Below are positions 16,494-24,719 of a DNA stretch of 64,000 nucleotides, in pieces; within the stretch, counting starts at the first letter, position 1; every line of letters begins with the position of its first letter. The notes below the pieces were generated by a model. That model was not told the origin of the DNA. It made no database searches and worked only from the letters and a program-made list of their open reading frames with translations. The DNA is from DATFMP01 sp035266845 (GTDB lineage Bacteria > SAR324 > JACQKK01): contig DATFMP010000037.1 in NCBI GenBank assembly GCA_035266845.1, forward strand, positions 53,870 through 117,869, in the 5' to 3' direction. The position numbers and the translations under genes were made by a program.

Positions 16494-17393
16494 CTAGCGG
16501 GCGGCGGGATGACTCTGGATGCGGAGCTTCTTGGCCAGCAGGATGGCGATCTGCCGCACGAGCTTGAGGGAGAGGATGTCGTTGTTGCTGTTGACGACGG
16601 ACTCGTTGACCTCGATCACCGTGCAGTCCGTCGCGGCCACGGCATCGGCGGAGCGTGGCTCGGCGTCGATGATGGCCATCTCGCCGAAGCAGTCCCCCGG
16701 GCTCATCTCCACCAGCACGCGATCCTCCCCGTTCTCCTGGGTGCGGATCTGCAGTTGACCGGCCACCAGGACGAATAGCGACGTGCCCTTGTCTCCCTCG
16801 TGGAACACATAGGTGCCCGCGGGGAACTGACGCGTGCGGCAGATCTTGAGCAGCCTCACCAGCTCCTGGTCGGAGAAGCCGTGGAACAGGGAGACCTGGC
16901 GCAGCTTGTCCAGCGTATCGCGCAGGCCATCGCGGGCACGCGCCTGCTGTGCGCTCTCCACAGTGCCCCCGCCGGCGCCGGCCGCGGTCTTGAGCGCCTC
17001 CTCGATGCCGCGCAGATCGTAGGGCCGCTGCAGGAACGCGGCGATGCCCACCCCGGCTCCCCGCTGGCGTACCTCGTCGTCCAGTTCATCGCCGATGAGC
17101 ACGAAGCGCATGTGGGCGCCCACGCTCTTGCTGCGAATGACCCGCACGATGTCGAACACGTCCCCCGCCCCCGGGTTCTGATCGATCATGATCACGTGTA
17201 CCGGGTTGGTCGCGAGGATATCGAGGATGGAATGCGGCGACCCGCGGTCGCTCACGGCGTCCACGAATTCCAGTTCGCGCACGAGGCCCTTGAGCCGATC
17301 CCGGTTGTTGGGATTGGGATCGATGATCATGACCTTCAATTGCGGCTGGCTCTTGGCCGTTCGGCCGCTGCCCGCGCTTTTGGCTTCCGTCAT
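16494..17393 (-). CDS. Receiver domain fused to a cyclic-nucleotide-binding domain
   Basis: The 299-residue protein has an N-terminal response-regulator receiver (about 18-137) and a C-terminal cyclic-nucleotide-binding domain (about 165-290), with no DNA-binding or output domain. The phosphoacceptor is probably Asp71 (IMIDQNPG), with Asp25 in the acidic pocket; the conserved Lys is Arg123 (FLQRP) and the conserved Thr/Ser is Gly, so the receiver is atypical. The nucleotide domain keeps the phosphate cassette: Phe236-Gly237-Glu238 and Arg247 in EPRSAD, as expected for real cAMP or cGMP binding. It may act as an adaptor joining phosphorelay and cyclic nucleotide signals. It lies 167 bases downstream of the E1 gene, possibly in a separate unit. 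No cognate kinase is adjacent. Confidence 0.85.
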   Translation of the reverse strand: MTEAKSAGSGRTAKSQPQLKVMIIDPNPNNRDRLKGLVRELEFVDAVSDRGSPHSILDILATNPVHVIMIDQNPGAGDVFDIVRVIRSKSVGAHMRFVLIGDELDDEVRQRGAGVGIAAFLQRPYDLRGIEEALKTAAGAGGGTVESAQQARARDGLRDTLDKLRQVSLFHGFSDQELVRLLKICRTRQFPAGTYVFHEGDKGTSLFVLVAGQLQIRTQENGEDRVLVEMSPGDCFGEMAIIDAEPRSADAVAATDCTVIEVNESVVNSNNDILSLKLVRQIAILLAKKLRIQSHPAAR

Positions 17394-17560
17394 CTGCTAC
17401 CGCCCCAGCAAGTTCCCCCCGGCGGGCGCTCCCCCCTGATTCCGCGGATTCGCCCGAATTGTCGGACGCGGCGCGACCGGTGTAAAGCCCCCCAGCGCAA
17501 GGCCCAATGGAATTGAAGCAAATCCGCGTCGGCGATGCGCGCCCGGCGCAGTCCTGCCGG

Positions 17561-19975
17561 CTATCGCGGCAGGTGCGTTGCCGCATCGCGGGCAGCGGCA
17601 TTCGATGCATCGCGTCCGCGCACGCCATCCACGATGAGCCGCCCCACGGCCGCCACGATGTCGTCGGCGTGAATGCCCATGGCGCGGTAGAGCGATTCGA
17701 TATCCCCCGACTGTCCGAAGGTGGTCACCCCCAGCGCGATCTGCGGCACCCCCAGCGCCTCGCCCATCCACTGCAGCGTGAGCGGATGCCCGTCGATGAC
17801 GGAGACGACGGGGTGGCGCTCGCCCGCCGGAAAGAGCTCGTGCAGATAAGGGGGCGCGCCGGAGCCGGTCAGGTAGTCGCGCCAGCCCTCGTAAAGCCGG
17901 TCCGGGCTGGTGATCTGGATCACGTTGGCGTACACGCCCTCCTCGCGGAGCTGATCGCTGGCGGCCAGGGCCTGCGCCGTCATGACCCCCGTGGTGACCA
18001 GATTGAAGCGGTGCGCCGTGGCATAGTCCGGCGTGCTGCGGTAGTCGCGCAGCCAGTAGCCCCCGGCGATGACCTGCCGCCGCCAGGCGGCGTCTCCAGG
18101 CAGCTCCACCTGCTCCAGCGGATTGGTGCTGAGCCGCAGGTAGAGCGAGCGGCCGTCCGCGCGGTCCTGCAGCTGATCGAGCCCCCAGCACATCAGCACC
18201 TCCACCTCCTTGGCGAAGCTGGGCTCGAAGTAGTGCAGGTCCGCGAAGCCCATGCCGAACAGGGGCGTCACGTAGCTCTGGTGCGCGCCGCCCTCCGGAG
18301 CCAGCGTCACACCCGAGGGCGTGCCCACCAGGATGAAGCGCGAGTGGCTGTAGATGCCGTTGCTGAGCATATCCAGCCCGCGCTTGAGGAACACGTCGTA
18401 GACCGTGCCCACGGGAAACAGCAGGTTGTTGTTCAACTCCGCGGAGAGCCCCAGGGCAGCCAGCAGCGAGAAGAAGTTGTTCTCCGCGATCCCCAGCTCG
18501 ATGTGCCGCCCGGCCGGCACCTCCTTCCAGCGGAAAGGGGACTTCAGGTCGTACTTCTCGTAGAAGTCCGGCCGGCTCTCCGGCTGGTAGATGCCCACGC
18601 GGTTGATCCAGCCACCCAGGTTGGTGGAGATCGCCACGTCCGGTGCGGACGTCACGATGCGCTCGCCCACGCCCTTGACGCGCGAAAGCTCCAGCAGCAC
18701 CTGCCCGAAGGCCGCCTGGGTGGAGACCTGTGGCTTGTAGCGCAGGCCCAGCTCCAAGGGCACGGAGAGCCGCGGAGGCGCCGTGGAGACCTGCGGCTTG
18801 CGCGAGGCGTGCAGGGCCGAGGCTTCCAGATAGGACTGCACGGCCGGCGCGTCGTCCATGCCGGCCCACAGGTCGAACTCCTCGCCGGCGCGAACGCGGT
18901 GAGCATCCCGCAGGGCATCGATCTCCTGTGTGCTGAGCAGCCCGGAGTGGTTGTCCTTGTGGCCCGCCAGGGGCAGATCGTAGCCCTTGATGGTGTAGGC
19001 CAGGATGGCCACCGGGCGATCCTTCACCGCCGCCGCGCGGTCGAACGCCTCGCAGATCATGTGCATATCGTGCCCCGCGAGGTGCATGATCGCCGCCTTG
19101 AGCTCCTTGGCGTCGAACTGTGCGATCAGCGCCCGCGCGGCCTTGGAGCGGCTGCCCACCTGCTCCAGCAGCTGCTCGCGGTAGGCATCCGGCGGCAGCC
19201 GCAGCAGCGTCTGGTACTCCGCATTGCCCACGTCGTCGAACCAGCGCTTGAGGTCCGCGCCGCCCGGCTGCCCGAAGAGGTCGGTCAGCGAGCGCGAGTA
19301 CTTGAGGACGATCACCTCCCACCCGAACGAGACGAAGATCTCGTAGAGCTGCCGCACCCGATTCAGATTGAGCAGCTTGTCCAGGCTCTGACGGTTGAGG
19401 TCGATGATCCACCACAGGTCACGCAGGTTGTAGTTCTGGCCCTCCACCAGGGCCTCGTACAGCGTGCCCTCCTCCATCTCCGCGTCGCCCATCAGCGAGA
19501 TGTAGCGGCCCGGCTCGTCGGTCTGCGGGAAGTGGCGGCGCACATAGTCCTGCACCAGCGCGCTGAACAGCACGTTCACGCCGCCCAGGCCCACGGAGCC
19601 CGTGTTGAAGTGTACGCCGTCGGTGTCCTTGCGACGGCTGGGGTAGCTCTGGATGCCGCCGAACTGGCGGAACTCCTTCAGCTTGTCGGGATCCAGGTTG
19701 CCCAGCATGGCCTGCAAGGCGTGATAGGCGGGCGAACTGTGGGGCTTAAGCGCCAAGCGGTCCTGCGGTGTCATCACGCGGCACATCAGTGCGGTGAGCA
19801 GGGAGACCACCGAGGCGGTGCTGGCCTGGTGTCCGCCCACCTTGATGGCGTCCGGGTTGGGCCGCACCTTGTTGGCGTAGTGGATCGTGTACGTTGAGAG
19901 CCACAGCGCCTTGCGCTCGATGGCTTCGAGCAGCTTCAGCTCCTCCGGCGTGATCGGCTTGAGCGGCTCGCTCAT
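17561..19975 (-). CDS. Homodimeric (AceE-type) 2-oxoacid dehydrogenase E1 component
   Basis: This 804-residue ThDP enzyme is of the single-chain E1 type used by AceE, decarboxylating pyruvate or another 2-oxoacid and acylating the lipoyl group of E2. The thiamine-binding motif begins with GDAEMEEG near residue 161 and ends with DLNRQSLD; the N-terminal KVGGHQASTASVV, HSSPAYHALQ and GSVGLG segments are E1-typical, as is ELGIAENNFF in the second half. It is about 80 residues shorter than E. coli AceE (887), resembling MdeB-like E1s, so 2-oxobutyrate is a possible alternative substrate. GAGGAG precedes the ATG. It follows the E2 gene by 19 bases, the reverse of the common E1-E2 order, and no E3 lies in the window. 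Confidence 0.9.
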   Translation of the reverse strand: MSEPLKPITPEELKLLEAIERKALWLSTYTIHYANKVRPNPDAIKVGGHQASTASVVSLLTALMCRVMTPQDRLALKPHSSPAYHALQAMLGNLDPDKLKEFRQFGGIQSYPSRRKDTDGVHFNTGSVGLGGVNVLFSALVQDYVRRHFPQTDEPGRYISLMGDAEMEEGTLYEALVEGQNYNLRDLWWIIDLNRQSLDKLLNLNRVRQLYEIFVSFGWEVIVLKYSRSLTDLFGQPGGADLKRWFDDVGNAEYQTLLRLPPDAYREQLLEQVGSRSKAARALIAQFDAKELKAAIMHLAGHDMHMICEAFDRAAAVKDRPVAILAYTIKGYDLPLAGHKDNHSGLLSTQEIDALRDAHRVRAGEEFDLWAGMDDAPAVQSYLEASALHASRKPQVSTAPPRLSVPLELGLRYKPQVSTQAAFGQVLLELSRVKGVGERIVTSAPDVAISTNLGGWINRVGIYQPESRPDFYEKYDLKSPFRWKEVPAGRHIELGIAENNFFSLLAALGLSAELNNNLLFPVGTVYDVFLKRGLDMLSNGIYSHSRFILVGTPSGVTLAPEGGAHQSYVTPLFGMGFADLHYFEPSFAKEVEVLMCWGLDQLQDRADGRSLYLRLSTNPLEQVELPGDAAWRRQVIAGGYWLRDYRSTPDYATAHRFNLVTTGVMTAQALAASDQLREEGVYANVIQITSPDRLYEGWRDYLTGSGAPPYLHELFPAGERHPVVSVIDGHPLTLQWMGEALGVPQIALGVTTFGQSGDIESLYRAMGIHADDIVAAVGRLIVDGVRGRDASNAAARDAATHLPR

Positions 19976-19994
19976 GACTCTCCTCGGCCCTGGC

Positions 19995-21362
19995 TCAAAG
20001 CATCAGGCGTTCCGGATGCTCCAGCACATCCTTGAACGCCTTGAGGAATTCCGCGCCCGTGATGCCGTCCACGGCGCGATGATCGGCCGAAAGGGTGGCC
20101 CGCAGCAGCGAGCGCAGCACCACGCGCCCGCGGTCGGCCACGGGCCGCTCCACGGGCTTGGCGATGGCCAGGATGCCCACCTGGGGCGGATTGATGATGG
20201 CGCTGAACTCCACCACCTCGGTCATGCCCAGGTTGCTGATGGTGAACGTGCCGCCCTGCAGGTCTTCCGCGGCCAGGGCGCGGTTGCGGGCCTTTTCGAT
20301 CAGCGCGGCGGTCTCCCGCGCGATGCGCCCGATGCTCTTGAGCTGGCAGTCGCGCACGACGGGGGTCACCAGCCCCTCCTCGATGGCCGTGGCGAAGCCG
20401 ATGTGCACGCCCGCGAAGCGCCGCAGCGCGCCCTCGGCATAGGTCGCGTTGACGTTGGGCACCCGCTCCAGGGCCTGCGCCGTGGCTTTGATCATCAGGT
20501 CGTTGACGCTCACGCGGCCGTCCTCCAGCGCCGCATTGAGCCGCTCGCGCAGCCCCAGCGCGTCGGTGACGTCCACCTCGACCGTCATGTAGAAGTGCGG
20601 GATGGCGCCCTTGGCCTCGCTCATGCGCCGGGCGATGGTGCGGCGCAGGGTGCTGTGCGGCACATCCTCGTAGCCGCCCCCAGAGGCCACGGGCATTGCA
20701 GCGGGGGCAGGTGTGCTCGCGGGAGGCATGGGGGAGGGTGGTGCTGGAGCGGCCACGGGTGGCGCTCCCGTCGGCGCCGGTTCGGGGGCCGGGGCCTGTG
20801 CGAGCCAGGGCTGCAGGTCCGCCATCACGATCTTTCCGCCGATGCCCGTGCCCTGCACGCCCGTGAGATCGATGCCCAGTTCCTCCGCCACGCGCCGCGC
20901 CAGGGGCGATGCCGCGACGGTGACGGCCGGGCCCCCCCGTCCGCGCGCCAGCGGAGCCGCCGCAGGGCGGGCGGGCATGCTCACCACGTTGGAGGGTGCC
21001 GCGGTGGGGGCAGCCACCTGCGGCTGAGCCGCGGCGGAAGCGGGCGGCGCCTGGGGCGTAGCGGGGGGCTCGGTGGCGGTGGACGTCTCCGGCTCGGCCG
21101 GAGCCCGCGCCACGGTGCGCTCGCCGGGCCGTCCGATGCGGCACAGCAGTCCATCCACCGGAACCACCGCCTGCTCCGGCGCCACGATCTCCACGATCAC
21201 GCCGGCGCGGGGTGCTTCCACCTCCACGATGACCTTCTCGGTCTCCACCTCCACGAGGGGCTCGCCCTTATCGACGGACTCGCCCACGTCCTTCAGCCAG
21301 CGGCTGATGGTGGCCTCGCTCATCTCGTCGCTGAGCTTGGGCAGGCGCACTTCCACGGCCAT
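19995..21362 (-). CDS. Dihydrolipoamide acyltransferase (E2) of the 2-oxoacid dehydrogenase complex
   Basis: The 455-residue protein has one lipoyl domain with Lys43 in VETEKVIVEV, an Ala/Pro-rich linker, a peripheral-subunit-binding domain at about 151-185 (SPLARRVAEELGID...GTGIGGKI), a second Ala/Pro linker and a C-terminal catalytic domain ending with the His428 motif DHRAVDG. It transfers the acyl group from E1 to CoA and forms the complex core. One lipoyl domain rather than three is usual outside the enterics. It is the first gene of the E2-E1 pair. The 267 bases upstream hold a GGCAAGCC/GGCTTGCC stem (about 21492-21513) but no promoter I can defend. Acyl specificity is not evident. Confidence 0.93.
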   Translation of the reverse strand: MAVEVRLPKLSDEMSEATISRWLKDVGESVDKGEPLVEVETEKVIVEVEAPRAGVIVEIVAPEQAVVPVDGLLCRIGRPGERTVARAPAEPETSTATEPPATPQAPPASAAAQPQVAAPTAAPSNVVSMPARPAAAPLARGRGGPAVTVAASPLARRVAEELGIDLTGVQGTGIGGKIVMADLQPWLAQAPAPEPAPTGAPPVAAPAPPSPMPPASTPAPAAMPVASGGGYEDVPHSTLRRTIARRMSEAKGAIPHFYMTVEVDVTDALGLRERLNAALEDGRVSVNDLMIKATAQALERVPNVNATYAEGALRRFAGVHIGFATAIEEGLVTPVVRDCQLKSIGRIARETAALIEKARNRALAAEDLQGGTFTISNLGMTEVVEFSAIINPPQVGILAIAKPVERPVADRGRVVLRSLLRATLSADHRAVDGITGAEFLKAFKDVLEHPERLML

Positions 21363-21629
21363 GACACCCCCAGGTCCGGTTGAATCGCCGCAATGCGGCC
21401 ATTACCGGGCACGATACCATCAAAGCTGCGGCCCGACAAACCAAGGCGGGTGCCGTAGGGCGGCGTGGGAGCGGCCTTGGCGGCAGTTTTGGCAAGCCGG
21501 CCGTGGCTTGCCGGAAGGACAGGCGGGATGGGGCCAAGGCTGTACCTGAGTGTGTTGCACCACACCCAGTTGTGGCCAAATCACCACAGCCATTTCTAGC
21601 CCGGGACGCTGTGGGTGGCCCGCGGCCGG

Positions 21630-21980
21630 TCAGTTGAACTGCACCTGGTGGGTGTGACCGGCGCTGAGGCTGGATGTGAGCGTGATCTGGGTGCCGGCGT
21701 TTATGGACGCGACGTTGGCCGCGGTGACATCCAGTGTGTGGGAGTGCCCCTGGCCTGTGATCATCATGTCTACGGTGTTGTCCGCCGCGGGCGCGCTGAG
21801 CACGGCCTGCGAGACGCAGGTGGCGTGGAAGTGCAGGCTGATGAACGTCGGCATCACGCCATCGCAGGTACCCGCCGTGCCGGTCGATACCGTGTTGTCC
21901 GTGCCGCAGGCCGCCAGCAGGGCCGCCACGGCGGCGGCGGGCGCGAGCAGCAGCGTACCCAGGAACGAGCGGCGTTTCAT
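21630..21980 (-). CDS. Small Tat-type lipoprotein with His motifs
   Basis: The 116-residue product starts MKRRSFLGTLLLAP, a twin-arginine-like signal, and ends its signal with LLAAC, a lipobox (Cys25). The mature part is about 90 residues and holds three short histidine motifs, HFHATC, GHSHTLDVTAA and the C-terminal GHTHQVQF, plus two Cys residues. Alternating His suggests metal binding, and a Tat signal fits export of a folded cofactor-bearing protein, but that is inference. I do not recognise a named family. It is divergent from the beta-barrel gene at 22401 and lies upstream of the E2 gene on the same strand, 267 bases away. The start is the ATG next to the twin-Arg; longer frames have no credible signal. 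Confidence 0.75.
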   Translation of the reverse strand: MKRRSFLGTLLLAPAAAVAALLAACGTDNTVSTGTAGTCDGVMPTFISLHFHATCVSQAVLSAPAADNTVDMMITGQGHSHTLDVTAANVASINAGTQITLTSSLSAGHTHQVQFN

Positions 21981-22400
21981 GCTGGCCTCTCCCCGATTCG
22001 GATGATCCATGGGTGATCCCGGCGCGTACGTGAGCGTTGGAGCAAGCCGCGCCCGACAGCGCCTGCCTGGGCGACCTCTTTCCTCATGGAGACAAACGCC
22101 GCAGGGCGCCCGCTTATTCCAATCGGCTGCTCGGCCCGGGTCTCTCACGGGTGCCCGGGTGTGTCCAGCCGCAGCCACCTACCGGCCCCCTCCTGGGGCG
22201 CACATGCTGCATGGACAGGGCCTGAGCGGGCGTTCCTGTCAGATATTCCGCCGGGTTGCGCGATTCGGAGCAGCCCTCTGGCGAAGAACTTGCAGCATGC
22301 CAACGGTTGAGTCAGACTATTTTTCGGACGACTCCTGAACCCATCTTGCCGCGGCAGGGGCGCTGTGTTGCCGCTGGGCCCTTCAATACCGGTTGACTTC
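21981..22400. other. Divergent intergenic region, no gene seen
   Basis: These 420 bases separate the Tat lipoprotein from the outer-membrane protein gene. Short open frames here have no ribosome site and read as Pro/Arg-rich noise. A rightward TTGCAG (about 22290) with GACTAT 19 bases later is the best promoter-like pair I see, and it is weak. Confidence 0.3.
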
Positions 22401-23642
22401 ATGAGCATGACCCGAATTCATGTCCTGCCTCGCCTGCGCCGGCCCCGCGCCGCGTGGCGCCCTGCGCTGATCCTGCTGGCGCTGCTGGCTGGCATTGCCG
22501 TGCTGGCCACGCCGGCCGCCGCGGCCAACGAGACGCTGGACCTGCCGTTCCTGTACCGCACCAACCTGCGCGCACTGGCCATGGGCAACGCCTTCGAACC
22601 CATCGCACGGGGCGAGGCAGCCCTGACGTACAACCCGGCGGGGCTGGTGCAGTACAACCTCGACATCAAGATCGAAGGCTCGCTGATGGCCGAGGGCGAG
22701 GCAGGAACCTTCCTGAAGGACTCGATCAAGGCATTCGGCAGTCCTTCGGCCACGGACCTCCAGAACTACCTCACCAAGTACCTGGGCACCTCGCAGAATT
22801 ACCGCGTCGAGACATTCTACAACGGTGTGGCCAACCTTGCCGCCTTCCATATGGGCCTGGGTGCCGGTGTGATGAAGCAGCAGCGCTACTCCCTGACCTT
22901 CACGGACAATACGCCCACCGGGTTCGACATCAATGACCAGCTGACCCTGGGGCAGCAGGACCTCAGCCTGAAGGTGGCGTCGTTCGGGTTCCAGCTCTTC
23001 GATGGGCAGATGCTGGTGGGCGCCACGCTGAAGAACTTCACCTATGAGCGCAAAACCGCCACGGACACGTTTGCCAACGTGATCACCGGCGGCAGCGTGA
23101 AGCTCACGACCACCGGGCCGTCGTATACCGGCTCGGGCTATGACCTGGGCATGATCTGGCGCATGGAGTCGCTCTCATTCCTGCGCGGGCAGTGGAGCTT
23201 GGTGGCCAACAACATCGGCGGTATCACGCTGCAGAGCTCGGGCAACCCGACGCTGGACGTGCCCGCCAGCTACGACGTGGGCCTGTCGATCAACCCCGAA
23301 CTGCCCTGGAGTCCGGTGCACGTGCTGGTCTCCGTGCAGGAGGATGACATCACGGGCGCTATCAAGGTGCGCGACAGCAGCAGCGTGGACCATGCCCGCA
23401 GCACCAAGCAGCGCCTGCACATGGGCGCCGAGTTGGGCTTCTGGGAGACCGCCACCGGCAACAACATCCTCAACGTGCGTGTGGGCAACAATCGCGGCGG
23501 CACCACCTCCGGCTTCGAGCTGAACCTGTTCTCGGGCTTTCGGCTGCTCTACACGCGCTACAAGGACGACTTCGGCTACAGCGGCACCCCGGATCCGCAC
23601 ACCTTCCAGGCCGTGCAGCTCACGTTGGGACTGGCCTTCTAG
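22401..23642 (+). CDS. Outer-membrane beta-barrel protein (PorV/FadL-like)
   Basis: The 413-residue protein has a signal peptide (Arg-rich start, LILLALLAGIAVLATPAAA, cleavage near AAA-NE) followed by alternating hydrophobic/polar strands and a C-terminal phenylalanine (LTLGLAF), the outer-membrane insertion signature. The opening LRALAMGNAFEPIARGEAALTYNPAGL matches the start of PorV/UPF0164-like and FadL-related barrels (GNA..A..a..YNPAGL). Such proteins act in hydrophobic-compound uptake or surface protein export; which applies here is unknown. Start choice is between ATG 22401 and 22407; neither has a strong ribosome site. It is monocistronic, with the cupin gene convergent. Confidence 0.8.
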   Translation: MSMTRIHVLPRLRRPRAAWRPALILLALLAGIAVLATPAAAANETLDLPFLYRTNLRALAMGNAFEPIARGEAALTYNPAGLVQYNLDIKIEGSLMAEGEAGTFLKDSIKAFGSPSATDLQNYLTKYLGTSQNYRVETFYNGVANLAAFHMGLGAGVMKQQRYSLTFTDNTPTGFDINDQLTLGQQDLSLKVASFGFQLFDGQMLVGATLKNFTYERKTATDTFANVITGGSVKLTTTGPSYTGSGYDLGMIWRMESLSFLRGQWSLVANNIGGITLQSSGNPTLDVPASYDVGLSINPELPWSPVHVLVSVQEDDITGAIKVRDSSSVDHARSTKQRLHMGAELGFWETATGNNILNVRVGNNRGGTTSGFELNLFSGFRLLYTRYKDDFGYSGTPDPHTFQAVQLTLGLAF

Positions 23643-23688
23643 CGTTCGTCGGCACCGCGATCCTATCGGCCGCCGTTCGCGCCACGCC

Positions 23689-23991
23689 TCAGTCGTAGCC
23701 GAACAGCCACCGGGTGGTGCCGGCATGCACGTTCTTCACCGAGTGCATTGCGTGGCGGGGGATGAACAGCTCGTCCCCCGCCTCCAGCCGCACCGTCTCG
23801 CCGCCGACCGTGCACTCCAGCCGGCCCTCCAGCACGGTCACCAACTCGTTGGTGCGGTGTACGAAGTCGTTCCACGCCTGCCCCGGGCCATCCACGAATA
23901 GATGACAGTCGTAGCCCCGATCGCCCCAGTCGTCCGCGACGGCCTCGCGCTGCACGGGTTGCGGAAACCTGCCCTTGCGAACCAGCTCCAT
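23689..23991 (-). CDS. Small single-domain cupin protein
   Basis: The 100-residue protein is one cupin barrel: motif 1 spans the DFVHRTNELVTVLEGRLECTV region and motif 2 is GDELFIPRHAMHSVKN. His, Glu and His residues typical of metal-binding cupins are present. The function of stand-alone cupins of this kind cannot be told from sequence; many bind a metal and a small acid. It is the last gene of the murC-to-cupin minus-strand run, 26 bases after the HAD gene. The start has GAGAG about eight bases upstream. Confidence 0.85.
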   Translation of the reverse strand: MELVRKGRFPQPVQREAVADDWGDRGYDCHLFVDGPGQAWNDFVHRTNELVTVLEGRLECTVGGETVRLEAGDELFIPRHAMHSVKNVHAGTTRWLFGYD

Positions 23992-24017
23992 GGTCAGCTC
24001 TCTAGAACCAAGCGCGG

Positions 24018-24719
24018 TCACACCCGCTCGTCGGCCTCCAGCCAGCACGTCAGCGCGGTGAAGTCCGCCATGCGCACGGCTGCCTGTGGCGCGTCGCCGA
24101 AGCCCCAGGCTGCGTGCACGAAGGACAACGCCGCTGCCTCGGCCGCCTGCCGGTCGCCTTCCGTATCGCCCACATACAGCGGTGCTCGCAGGCCGTTGCG
24201 CCCCACGACGCGGCGCAGGTTCTCCGCCTTGTCCGCGCCGGTATTGCCATGGCACTCGTGGTCGCGGAACAGCGCCGCCAACCCGGACCAGGCCAGGAAT
24301 GTCTCAATGTAGCCGCGCTGGCAGTTGCTGACGATGAACAGCGGCACGCGCGCCGCAAGGGCCGTCAGGCCCTCCCGCACGCCGGGGTAGAGCCGCCCGC
24401 CCCGGGCATGCAGGGCGCTCTCTTCCGCCGCATAGCAGGCCAGCATCAGGGATTCCTGCCGCGGCTCAGGCAGGCCGGGCAGCAACGCGTGGCAGATGTC
24501 GCGATGGGTGCGGCCCATGAGCGCGGCGATGTCCGTCGGCGTAACCGTGCGCTCCGGTTGCCCCATCCGCCGCAGCACGGCCGTCCAGGCCCCGGCCACG
24601 GTCTCGGTGGAGTCCCACAGCGTGCCGTCCAGGTCGAAGATCAACCCATCGTGTGCGCCGGGTGAGGCACTCACGGCCGCGGGTGCCCCCGGACGGCGCG
24701 ACTCATTGGCCGCCGGCAT
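24018..24719 (-). CDS. HAD-superfamily hydrolase, phosphoglycolate-phosphatase-like
   Basis: The 233-residue protein carries the four HAD motifs: DLDGTLWDS (nucleophile and acid Asp), SNCQRGY (motif II Ser), the Lys of TGADKAENL, and GDTEGD (acidic motif IV). An alpha-helical C1 cap lies between motifs I and II, as in phosphoglycolate phosphatase and beta-phosphoglucomutase. The substrate is unknown. The N-terminus has about 23 extra residues before the first strand. Its ATG at 24719 lies inside the end of the upstream gene (17-base overlap), so translation is probably coupled. Confidence 0.88.
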   Translation of the reverse strand: MPAANESRRPGAPAAVSASPGAHDGLIFDLDGTLWDSTETVAGAWTAVLRRMGQPERTVTPTDIAALMGRTHRDICHALLPGLPEPRQESLMLACYAAEESALHARGGRLYPGVREGLTALAARVPLFIVSNCQRGYIETFLAWSGLAALFRDHECHGNTGADKAENLRRVVGRNGLRAPLYVGDTEGDRQAAEAAALSFVHAAWGFGDAPQAAVRMADFTALTCWLEADERV

